64,000 nt of DNA, taken from NCBI GenBank assembly GCA_963853835.1, contig OY970826.1:75076929-75140928 (forward strand), written 5' to 3'. Positions within the stretch are counted from its first letter, which is position 1. Each line of letters starts with the position of its first letter. Shown here piece after piece: positions 54,349 to 64,000 of the stretch. Position numbers and translations under genes: made by a program. This DNA comes from Calendula officinalis (lineage: Eukaryota; Streptophyta; Magnoliopsida; Asterales; Asteraceae). The notes under the pieces are model-generated. The model worked only from the letters and a program-made list of their open reading frames with translations. It did not search any database and had not been told where the DNA came from.

Positions 54349-54606
54349 TTTTTTTGGAAACGGCAAATGAAATAACGGAAGCCTACTCGCAATTTTTAAG
54401 CGAGCACCCCGAGTTCGAGCTCCGCATAAGCGGGCAAACCCAGCCCCCAAAGGGATTTCCAAGGAAAATTCCCCATATGTGCCCGTGTGAGGTATGAGTT
54501 AAATTACGCTAATGCAACGCTCCCAAAGGGATTCGAACTCACGACCTGCAGCCCACATGAGTATAAACCCAGTGCCTCAGACCAGCTAGGCTGGCCATCA
54601 TTGGCA
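54349..54606 (-). mobile_element. tRNA-derived SINE, second family
   Basis: 258 bp on the minus strand: A-box CAGCCTAGCTGGTCTGAGG, B-box GAGTTCGAATCCC, and a GC-rich body (GGGGTGCTCGC, GAGCTCGAACTCGG) ending in an A8 tail. It is flanked by a perfect 15-bp duplication TATGGATAAAATGGT at 54334-54348 and 54607-54621. Confidence 0.93.
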
Positions 54607-55008
54607 TATGGATAAAATGGTAACCGTAAAATTAAGGGGTTATTTTTACATTAATTATATCTTCTTATTAACAGCTTTTAATATTATTATTATTATTTTC
54701 TATTATTAAATTAGATAAACCTCACATTTTTCACTAAATTTGAACCCACATTCTATAGTTGAAGGATCATTTTCAAATCACGTAGGTCAAAGATCATTTG
54801 CTAAAGGGCTAATGTAATTAGTGATTATCATACTTTCTGGAAAAGCTAACTTTGGTGATTGTAATTTTTTTCATTTATTAAGGTAATTGTATTTATGAAA
54901 CGGATCATTTAAGCCATTCGCAACTGGGTATTTAACCAGTGATAAAATGGGATGTGACTATTATTTATTTATGTAAAATAAGTTTAATTTGATCATTGTA
55001 CTATGCAA

Positions 55009-55041
55009 AAAAAAAAAAATAATAATAATAATAATAATAAT
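55009..55041. repeat. A run and (AAT)n microsatellite
   Basis: An A12 run followed by about eight AAT units. A degenerate B-box (GTAGGTTCGATTCCTGC) follows at 55100, so this may be the edge of another decayed SINE. Confidence 0.8.
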
Positions 55042-55684
55042 TGTGGTAAATTGAAGTTAACAGGTTGTATGTAACTCGTGCCCAACCGGGAAAATCCGTA
55101 GGTTCGATTCCTGCTGGATTCACTTTTTACGTATAAGTGTATATCTTTAAAGAGTTTGGTATCTAATAATTAATAGAAATAAAATAAAGATACAATGATC
55201 AAAGTTAACTTTTTCAGAGAAACCATAACTAGTGATTAACCATTTGCTAAATATTTATTACACGGCCTAAAAAAATAGAAATGCTTTAAGGACTTGCATG
55301 AAACAATTTATTTGTTAAACGGCCTAAAAAAGCAAAGGCCAGTACTAAATAGAAAGCTCCGAAAAGTATCGATTTAATTTGAAGCCCAAGATGAAGGATT
55401 TTGGGCTCGACAATCAACACTCAGCCCAAACTTAAAAATGAAAATCCGTCATCTCAGTTCGGTTAACTCTTGAATATCTATACATATATATTCAATTAAA
55501 CAATTATATCTTTTGTATATATTATCAAACTTTCACAAAACTGATATAGAATATGACTATGAAACAAAAAAAGAGAGAGAGAAAGATAATAAAGAAAATA
55601 ATGAGCTAGGAACTGAAGACAAAGAATTAATAGGGGGAGGCCGGGGTCCCTAGGCACTGTTGATGCATAAGCAATATATCAATA

Positions 55685-55716
55685 TTAGGGATTAAGGTCC
55701 GTCTAATTGGGCGGAC
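55685..55716 (-). mobile_element. Helitron 3' terminus, second element
   Basis: The minus strand has a hairpin GTCCG...CGGAC (55716-55697), eight bases, then CTAA with a T outside. It lies 130 bp beyond the helicase stop. A hairpin plus CTRR plus T flank fits a Helitron end. The 5' end was not found. Confidence 0.75.
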
Positions 55717-55845
55717 ATACTTTAAAATTTATATTATTCAAAAATATCAACAAATATTTGTAATGATTAAAAATGACATTTTTTTCGATAGATATAATGT
55801 TGAGTTTGTACAAAATTGGATACATGAAGACATGTTACGTAAAAT

Positions 55846-56990
55846 TTAAAGACGAAATAAGACTTCTTTGTAAACGATATTTGCCGTTGAATTAGTGTAA
55901 TTTCCATCTGTGTCACAACAAATGACCTTCAATCCGTTCTTGTTCTTATCTCGTGATACGGCTACATAAAGCTGGCCATGTGAGAATACCGGTTTTTGCA
56001 GAAACAAACCAACTTGAGACAACGTCTGACCTTGACTTTTATTAATGGTCATAGCAAAGCAGACCTGAACAGGAAATTATCTCCGATTCAATTTGAAAGG
56101 CATCTTGTTGTCGAAAGGACTAATAACCATTCGAGGGATAGCGCAAATTGTACCCACCTTGCCGCCATATATAATTTTACCCTCGATTATATTTACCCCC
56201 ATTCGTAATATCTGAAGCCTCGTTCCGTTGCACAATCCAGCTTTCTGATCAATATTCCGCATACACATTACCGGAGCGCCGATATGATCTTTAACTTCAA
56301 TATATGCTGCGGGACACCTGACATTTTTATACTATTCAAGAAGTCAGTGGTGTAAAGATCAAGGTTAAACATAGTATCATCTTCATCTGCAGCGGAAAAT
56401 GAGTCCGATGACTCGTACGTCTTTTCTTCTCCAGGAATTAAAGAAAGCATATGTTCGTTTATGAGGTCAACCATTTTGTGCGTGGGAGCAAGAATGACTC
56501 TATCTTGAAAAAAAGCTGCGTTGTCATAGATTATCCAGCAAATGAGGGTATGTTTCTCGAATAATAGCCACAACGTTATCATCAGACGCTGGAATCAGCA
56601 TGTTGTCTGGGAACTCTACTGACGATTCACCATCATTTTCACCACCTGTGTTTAGATAATTAGAAAACAATTGATATCAGTAAAAAATCTAGTGGAACAG
56701 TTTATAAAAAAATACAAATAAATTAAATACACACCTATAATGCCGTTGCCAATATCGAGTATCCAATCTGCAAATTCCTTTATTTCATTTCTTTCAACCT
56801 CGGATGCTCCCGAACCCAGCCTCATGTTTACTGTTAAATTCAAGACAGTGCAGTGGTCCCAAAGATATGACACATTGATAGTCGCATGAACCACGTCTTA
56901 CCTACAGCCGTTTGGAATAACATGAAGAATCTGCCGAAAATCACCACCAAACAAAACAACTTTTCCACCAAATACAGCTTAAGATTAGGG
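55846..56990 (-). pseudogene. Helitron helicase (PIF1-like), fragmented
   Basis: In minus-strand order: GGKVVLFGGDFRQILHVIP (Walker-B-like motif region, about 56990-56920), LTVNMRLGSGASEVERNE (56850-56790), RVILAPTHKMVDLINEHMLSLIPGEEK (about 56510-56420), GLCNGTRLQILRM (56240-56200), TMTINKSQGQT (about 56052-56020) and HGQLYVAVSRDKN (55985-55945). These are consecutive parts of the Helitron PIF1 helicase, but at least four frame changes and insertions separate them. The Rep part is not seen. It cannot make a working helicase. Confidence 0.88.
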
Positions 56991-57066
56991 ATCAAATTCT
57001 TGTGTTCACCTTTTAATATATGTCATTCACAACAACCTGTGTTTATACAACTTTCCTTCTCTTTCC

Positions 57067-57086
57067 TCAGAGAGAGAGAGAGAGAT
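57067..57086. repeat. (AG)n microsatellite
   Basis: Nine or so AG units. Confidence 0.8.
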
Positions 57087-57224
57087 TTGATATAATATAT
57101 GTGTAGTACATTTTATAAAGGGGATCATATACACATGTGCATACTTTACACATATCTTAGACTATGCGTGAGGATTGACCACAGTGGTCATCTATAACAC
57201 ATCAGCGTGACCAAATTAAATCAG

Positions 57225-57690
57225 CCTTGAAGGGAGATGTAGTAGGCTTGGGCCTAAACCTAGAAAAAGTTAGGGGCTCATTTTTATTTTAGTCACTTGT
57301 ATAATTTAAAGCCCATAAATTGCCTTAGTTATTTTATTCCCAAATTTGAGATGCTGCCTTTGCGTTGTATAGAAGGACCAGAACGTGAGGTAGACCATTT
57401 CAATTTCACAAACGAGCGTGGTTACACACATGTTGGTTTTAATGTTTTGACATTTTTCTTTTTAAATTAAATTATAGTTTGAGTTTTGAATTATTTATAA
57501 ATTTATAAATTTAGGGTTTAATTCAATGAGTTCAATAAAAAAATACAAGTCTTCGGCAGATAGGGTCCAAAAACTCAACTATCCGGATTTGATTTGTTTT
57601 TGCCTGTAGCGATAGACAAATACGACAGGTGCCCAAAATCAGTGTTCGCCTAGGGCCCTGATGAACTCAGGGCCGGCCCTGAGTGTCACA
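57225..57690. mobile_element. hAT-like non-autonomous element, boundaries uncertain
   Basis: The right side has ACTCAGGGCCGGCCCTGAGT (57665-57684), a perfect 20-bp palindrome of the CAGGGCCGGCCC type I associate with plant hAT-related repeats. The left side has GGGCCTAAACC and TTAGGGGCTCATTTT. No duplication was found. Short ORFs over the GC-rich part (57639-58086) are not convincing genes. Confidence 0.45.
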
Positions 57691-58650
57691 TCAACTTTCT
57701 CTTTCCTGATCAAAAGAATGACCATACTGCGACCAAACTCAAGTAAGGGGCGGCCATTGCTCTTCAAACACCAGCCATTCAAAAAACAAGTCGTTCCCCA
57801 CGAGCTACAGGTCGCCTGGCCGACCATTTCCCCTCGGGGGACGCGTCACATGAAAATCATGTAAGAGGAGGGGACGCGTCCGTATGGCGAATGGAGGCGA
57901 CAAAAGGGGTGCGGCGCACCCATTACACATAGTCTTAGAGGGGTGCCAATGTTGGAGCGTTAGTTTGCTATGACAGACGTTATTTAACTGACACCAATGG
58001 CATGAAGTCTTCTGTTGAAAATTTTGGCTGGTTGGGATCTTTTGTATACCGGAGAGTGAAGCGATGAAGCACATGATTGTTGGCAACGATGTATCACTTT
58101 GTATCTGTCGGAATGTCTGCTAATGTGGCATTAATTAGGATGAAAAAAGTTGAAGTGCGGGTTTTTAACACAGTTGGAACCGGTCTTATAATTAACCATC
58201 CACTAAAATAAATGTTCACTTAAACAAAAGATGCATACTTTTAAAATGTTTATTTGCTATACTTTGAAATGATCAAATGTTTAATTTTTTCTTTTGTAAG
58301 ATACACATGTTTTCAAGAATGTACTTGAGTAAAAATGTATAACTAATGATAGCTATCGAATTGCAAAATTGGTAAATTATTTTTGAGACAAACATATTCT
58401 TCATTAGACAAGCTAAAACAAAAATAATGTACTTTTATATGAGGACGAATGAGTAATCTTTTACTACTCAGGGTATGCATTCTTTAAGAACAACCACACA
58501 TAGAGAAATGGGTCCAAACCCCATTAATTCTAACCTAGCTAATCATACATTTTCTTCTAGACACATCTCTCCCCTATCATAAATTCTTCATTCTCAGCAG
58601 TTCTCACAAATCTTGAAAAGAAAAAAAACTTGAAAACCAATTAAGATAGG
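57691..58650. other. GC-rich repeat edge and promoter region of the trihelix gene
   Basis: 57691-57960 is GC-rich with strings such as CCCCTCGGGGGACGCG and ACACATAGTCTTAG, probably another old MITE. From 58100 the DNA is AT-rich. The 150 bp before the ATG are CT-rich (ACACATCTCTCCCC, TTCTTCATTCTC), as in plant 5' leaders. No TATA box stands out. Confidence 0.45.
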
Positions 58651-60573
58651 ATGGAAGAAAAGTATGGAATGATGGATCTAATCACCCACTACATGAATGA
58701 AAGCCCCATCTTTCCGGCCATACCTGAGCCACAACCTCAACCACCTCATCATGACCTACACTATGCCATGGTGATGTTGGGTGGTGGTGGTGGTGGATCT
58801 GATTCAATGATGGGTATGGGGTCAGAAAGTACTTCAGGTGTTAGTGGTGGTGGTAATGGTTTAGAGATGGATAATGGTGGAAGATGGCCAAAGGAAGAAA
58901 CCTTGGTACTTCTTGAGATAAGATCAAGACTTGATTCTAAGTTCAAAGAAGCTACTCACAAAGGGCCTTTGTGGGATGAAGTTTCAAGGTATCCCTTGTA
59001 ATTTATTTATTTTTATGTTTTAGGACCAGATTTTGGGATTTTCGTTGGATAAAACAACATGGGTATAGATGCTAGATAAGTTTAGTTAATCATAGCAACC
59101 CTAAATTTATATATATCCAAGAATCTCGAGATTCGATCAAACAACGTCCACATCAAACATAATAACAATTGCATTTCATTAATTTTCTTTCCTTCTTATG
59201 CGGTAACTTAATGTTTATAGATCAAAACTGTACACCTTTATGTAAAACACATGGTTCATTTCAAAACTTTAATGTTAATTATGTTTTAAGGATTTGATTA
59301 ATTAGTTTTCTTAAGGTTTAAAATACCTTTTTTGAAAAGTATACATTAAAGTATTCATTGCGCTTCGATCCTTGAATCAATTAATTAACTATAGAAACTA
59401 AAAATACTCACTTTTAATTTCTTGTTCATCTTGAATACTCATATATTAAAACCTTAATTTAGCTAATAATTAAATTTACTTGTATATATCCTTTCTCACA
59501 AATTAATTATAATCTCTTTAATTTGTTGTTTAATTTTCAGGATAATGTGTATGGCGCATGGGTATAAAAGAACAGGCAAAAAATGCAGTGAGAAATTTGA
59601 AAACTTGTACAAGTATTACAAGAAGATTAAAGAAGGGAAAGCTGGAAGGCAAGACAAGAAGCATTACAGATTTTTTCGCCAACTAGATGCTATATATGGC
59701 GAAACAATCACTAACAATACCAATCGTGACACTAACCCACAATCAGTCACTAATAATCCATCTATACTCAATCCTTCCTCATGGGATTTCCAAAATCACA
59801 ATGCAACATTGCCCCAATTCATTGAAGATGATAATGAATTTATAGAGAAAAAGATTAACATAAAAATGGCAAGGAAGAAGCGTTGGAAGACCATGATAAC
59901 GGACTTTATTGAAACAAAAGTGAACACACTTATGGAAAGACAAGATAAATGGATGGAAATGATGATGAATACCATAGATGCAAAGGAAAAAGAGAGGATT
60001 TTTAAAGAGGAACAATGGAGGAAAGAAGAAGCTGCAAGGTTAGAGATAGAGACAAAAATTCGATCAAACGAACGAGCATTTATGGAGTCTCGATATTCGG
60101 TTTTAATGGAAGCGTTGCATAAATTAACCGATAATAATGATCAATCGTCGATTAATGTGGCTTCTTGTAGCGAATATTATAGTGATCATTGGGAAGAAAA
60201 TGAGATTACACAACTAATACGATTAAGAAGTGGCATGGAAACAAGATTTGAGCAAGGGGTGTGTTTGGAAGATGTTTTATGGGAAGAAATTGCTTCAAGA
60301 ATGGCTTGTTTGGGTTACAACAGGAATGCATACATGTGCAAGGCTAAATGGGATCACATTAATTCTTTATTAAAATTACCCAAGAAAAGAAAAGAGAACA
60401 CAAGATGCTCAAATTTGTATCCTGGTGATCACCATAATTACAACTTTTATCAAGCAGGTGAAACAGGAGTTGCAGTGAATGACAGTAGGGTCTTGATGAA
60501 TGATCCTGAAATCATGTTGAATTGCTATGGAATGAAGATGACCAAATTAGGGGAAAACAATAGGCAGTATTGA
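58651..60573 (+). CDS. PTL: Trihelix transcription factor, PETAL LOSS-like (two exons)
   Basis: Exons 58651-58988 and 59541-60573 (intron GTATCC...TTTTCAG, phase 2), 456 residues. The N-terminus is Pro/His- and Gly/Ser-rich. First trihelix (about 78-165): RWPKEETLVLLEIRSRLD, LWDEVSR|IMCMAHGYKRTGKKCSEKFENLYKYYK; the intron falls inside this domain. A basic/acidic coiled coil follows (about 230-305; MERQDKWMEMMMNTIDAKEK). Second trihelix (about 328-410): HWEENEITQLIRLRSGMETRF, LWEEIASRMACLGYNRNAYMCKAKWDHI. Two trihelix domains with a central coil define the GT-2 clade; the MEEKYGMMDL start and length suit PTL, a GT-element-binding regulator of sepal and petal boundary growth. Symbol given by resemblance, not search. 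Confidence 0.92.
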
Positions 60574-62199
60574 GGGTTTGTTAATTTGTAAGAATTATGT
60601 AATTAATAATTATAAGTTGAATTTATATATGTATCAGAAAGATTTTAAGAAACACAGTGTGTTAGTGATTGTTTGCAAGGACTACGTACATATGGAACTG
60701 GATTCATGTATTGAAAAGATTTAAGACAAAATTTGATTGTGTTTCTTGATTGTGTCATATTAAGATAGATGTATCTTAGGGTTTGTTTGCCAGGATTACA
60801 AAAGGTTGACTTTATACCGGAAAGATAAGACAAAATATGATAGTTTTAAGTTTCTTGATTATGTCATAGAGATGTCATGATGTAGTATCTGACTAATAGT
60901 GTTGCCAGTGTAGTATTAAACTAAGCAAAGTTAATTAATACTTCGTATTTGGTTTCGTATTATATATTGAGTAAATTAATATATCAATCTAATTATATTT
61001 GTAATGCATGATGAGAATTAATTTGAGAAAGTGATAAGATCGACGAGTGAGCTAGAAGTGATGTTTAGACTTTTCAGTCCCCTCATTTTTTTGGCCAATA
61101 ATAAAATAATGAAATATATACTAGTAACCTAAACCTGGCATACTTAGATTCAACTACTGTGTAATATGATACCAAATTTTAAAATATTGTCAATTTAATA
61201 TATTAACTCACCAAAGAATTAAGATATTCAATATGTGACCTCTAGAAGATCACTAGATGGTTAGATTTGTGTATAATATGCATTTGAATCATTCTTTAAA
61301 AATTGGTACTATTAATTGTGTTTCCATGGTACTCTTATATTAATTTCCAGATGCATACATGACACATGCATAGATATATTGGTTTGGAAAAGATTCAAAT
61401 TAAAGAGAGAGGAGTTATATGGAATACATGCAAATTGATGAAAAATGGAATGTGATGCATGCATACATGATAGACAGCCCACTGTCACCTTCTCAGCTTC
61501 TTACACAACTTCCCTTTTATTTTCTTGGAGGAATAACCAAACCACAAACAAAACAAGTAACACCAGTGTCAATGTCACCCCACTGCATTACCAAAATTTG
61601 CTTCTTACATTATATGCTCATATTACTTCTTTTATACCATTTTTGAGAAAGTAATTAAGTAGAGAGACCACATTGTGCAAGACAAACTCCAAACCAACGT
61701 TCTAAAAAAGACAGAGCACGACTGTATTGTTTTTTTATTAAATTTTCTTAATTATCTTTCTATGTATTTGATTAATACGAGTGTCCAAATCAAATATAAA
61801 ATTATGAAATAAAATTAGTGGATTTCACGTTTAAACAATTTTATGTTTATCATGATAAAGTACGAAGATTTAGTAGGAAAAAAGAATTTTTTTAAGCAAA
61901 TTTCACAGCTTTTGTGCGCACTTCCCAAGGTTATTAGAATTTATTATTTTATATTTACAGTTGGATCTTTGAATAGATAAGCGTATTATATATGTATACT
62001 GTGAGTTGATGATGCAATTTGATTTGACAAGTGAATGAAGCCAAACTGTGATGCTGCTGTTTTTGCTACAAACTCACTCTTCTCTGAATCCTAAAACTGG
62101 TAACCATATTTGTTTCTTTCTTCATATTAATACTTTCTTTAAAGGGAAACTCCACTTTACTTTATTTTAACTTCCACTAACCACTTCTATAACATACTA
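60574..62199. other. Intergenic DNA after the trihelix gene
   Basis: AT-rich, with possible polyadenylation signals close to the stop (AATTAATAATTATAA). No gene is supported; the 61419-61654 ORFs lack codon bias. Confidence 0.5.
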
Positions 62200-62461
62200 C
62201 TCCCTCCGTCCCACAAAGAAATTTACATTTCTCATGGGCACAAGATTTTAAGTGTTAGTTAGTGGTGGGTCACTAGTAATATTTTTAATTAAAATATAAG
62301 GTTAGATTGGAGAGAGAAAGATAGTTAGTGGATATTAATGGTGGGGTTCTTAGTAATAATAATATTTTATTATGTAGAGTCCATCAAATGTGAAAAATGT
62401 ATATTTTTTTATGGGACAAAATTTTAGTGAGAAATGTAAACTTTTTTGTGAGATGGAGGGA
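62200..62461. mobile_element. Stowaway MITE, family 2
   Basis: Ends CTCCCTCCGTCCCACAAAG and (complement) TTCCCTCCATCTCACAAAA, flanked by TA at 62198-62199 and 62462-62463. 262 bp. This is the classic Stowaway CTCCCTCC terminus. Confidence 0.88.
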
Positions 62462-62544
62462 ATAGTATACTACCTTTCTTTTATTAGTTACCATTCTAAC
62501 CAACTTTTAACCAACTAATTGATTTATGTAATTTTAGTTTATTA

Positions 62545-62817
62545 CTTCCTCCGATTCAAAATAAGTGCTACACTTTTACTTTCACGTTTTTTGATGCAAA
62601 ATATTGTAATAGAGATTATGATAGATTAAAGAGGATAATTAGTGAGGAAGGGTCCCATAATATGGTTGAGAAGGACAAATTAATGATGTTTAATAAAGTT
62701 AAGTAAAGATAAAATGATAATTTTATATACAAAAATTTATCAAATAAGAAAAGTGTAGCACTTATTTTGAATCACCCATATAAGAAAAGTGTAGCACTTA
62801 TATTGAATTGGATGAAG
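62545..62817. mobile_element. Stowaway-like MITE, family 1 variant
   Basis: Same outer ends as copy a (CTTCCTCCGATTCAAAATAAG) but with GTGCTACACTT in place of GTGATACACTT, a shorter 273-bp interior, and the same doubled right end. TA flanks. A diverged subfamily. Confidence 0.82.
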
Positions 62818-62843
62818 TATTACGTAAATGTCATAAAATAGTA

Positions 62844-63001
62844 CATCCTCCGTCTCATAAAAGAATTCACATTTATCTTCGGCACAAATTTTGATAAGTA
62901 GTTAATATAAGATCCTTAATAATAATTTTGATTAAAATATAAGTTTAATTTGAAATAGAGAAAATATTATTTGCTATCTTGTAATGTTTGTAAGAGATGG
63001 T
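62844..63001. mobile_element. Stowaway MITE, family 2, truncated or diverged
   Basis: The left end CATCCTCCGTCTCATAAAAG after TA resembles 62200; the right end (TTTGTAAGAGATGG) is shortened and diverged. The right boundary is approximate. Confidence 0.6.
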
Positions 63002-63019
63002 AATAATATACACTTTATA

Positions 63020-63330
63020 CTTCCTCCGATTCAAAATAAGTGATACACTTGTAGTTTCACGGTTTTTGAGGCAAAAGATTATAATGATGGTTAAATTAGA
63101 TTAATTGGATGGTTAGTGGGGAATGGGTCCCACACCTTTTGAATAAAGTAAGGTTAATGATGTTTAAAAGTAAAAAGTAAGGGTAAATGAGTCATTTCAC
63201 TTTATTAAAGTAGATAGTTAGTGGATGTGGGTCCCATTTTTTTTGCCAAATAAGGAAACTTTTCAAAGTGTATCACTTATTTTGAATCACCCAAAAAAAA
63301 AGTGTATCACTTATTTTGAATCGGAGGAAG
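63020..63330. mobile_element. Stowaway-like MITE, family 1, copy c
   Basis: 311 bp with TA flanks, nearly identical to 15696-16008 and 44307-44619, including the doubled right end. Confidence 0.9.
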
Positions 63331-64000
63331 TATTTGCTACCTTGTAAACACATGTGATACGGATCTAGAAGCTTCCAGTTCTATCCAACCATTCAACCAT
63401 GTTTTTAGGACTTATCTTTTTATTTGAATTTAGCTCTTATCTTTTAGGATGTTTTCTTTTCGTATTAGATTAGGATTCGTTTACTTTTCTAGTATTTATA
63501 CTTTCATATTGTAAGGCTGAATGACAAGTTTTGATTAATAGAAAAGGTTTCGTTTTGAAACAAGAACTCGTGTTCTTATTCGTGAGTCAGTTGGCCAAAC
63601 ACAAACCCCAAGCTAGGTTTATAGCTTCCACTTATACGAATCCGTATCAACATGTTGCTATTCCATAGTTATAGAAGTTCTTAATTGGTTGACAATATCG
63701 ATCTTCAGTTCGCCATTTTTTACTATCAGGTTGTAACTTGTAACCATACCCAAAAACCCCAAACTAAATTTGAGATCGGACGGACTGGGCCTGGACCTTA
63801 AGGCCCAAGTTTTAAAAATTCAATAGATGAGTTATAATTAATAGACTTTTTTCAAAAATCAGAACAATTCTACGAGCATATGTGGTATGGAGAAACATTA
63901 GAAAATAAAAAGGCACAAAACTCTAAACCATTGAAATTAAAAACCAAACCTCAAAAGAGCATATGTTTCTCATGCTTATTACAACATTCCTACTCGGATT
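63331..64000. other. Intergenic DNA to the window edge
   Basis: No gene is supported. 63460-63600 has a mixed-composition stretch (GTAAGGCTGAATGACAAG, AACAAGAACTCGTGTTC) that could be an old LTR end. Confidence 0.4.

Noticed and set aside
57639..58086. Minus-strand ORFs of 62 and 93 codons
   Set aside because: They cover GC-rich repeat sequence, with no motif and no conservation that I can recognise.

Overview
This is a repeat-dominated stretch of a eudicot plant nuclear genome. It has spliced genes with GT-AG introns, a nuclear tRNA-Gly, tRNA-derived SINEs, Tourist and Stowaway MITEs, Helitron remnants, a TRIM, and copia and gypsy LTR retrotransposons. The copia element, with its post-pol extra ORF, resembles elements I associate with Asteraceae (Tanacetum/Artemisia/lettuce relatives). 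That family-level placement rests on memory, not on a search.

Layout. 1-9507 is a Sirevirus-like Ty1/copia element on the minus strand whose 3' end lies outside the window. It has a complete 5' LTR, a primer-binding site, gag, a pol broken by stops, a frameshift and a deletion of the integrase N-terminus, and then an extra gene downstream of pol that carries its own TATA promoter. A short motif, CAGTAGTA, is strongly enriched throughout and forms two dense arrays, one upstream of each promoter. 9508-16597 is AT-rich intergenic DNA with MITEs and a SINE. 16598-17215 is a solo LTR. 17243-31465 is one nested structure: an internally deleted chromodomain-bearing Ty3/gypsy element (Tekay/Del-like, minus strand) whose 5' LTR was split by a second, coding-poor element (22700-30381, plus strand) with apparently identical 2,235-bp LTRs. 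Target-site duplications can be read for all of these insertions.

The gene-bearing part follows. There is a three-exon DUF4378 gene (32724-36560, plus), a single-exon DUF247 gene (39873-41264, plus), an intronless DREB-type AP2/ERF gene (45108-45659, minus), tRNA-Gly(UCC) (48603-48674, minus), and a two-exon PETAL LOSS-like trihelix gene (58651-60573, plus). Between the tRNA and the trihelix gene lie two degenerate Helitrons (3' ends near 49754 and 55685, both minus). Near the first is a spliced fragment that looks like the C-terminus of the spliceosomal protein SmG. A 413-bp TRIM and several SINEs with clear target duplications lie in the same interval. The right end (62200-63330) is a cluster of four Stowaway-like MITEs.

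The host genes do not form an obvious pathway; they are separate plant loci. The best candidate for something new is the copia element: a post-pol gene with its own promoter, plus a matched motif array 5' of both that promoter and the LTR promoter. This would fit a self-encoded or shared regulator, but that is inference.
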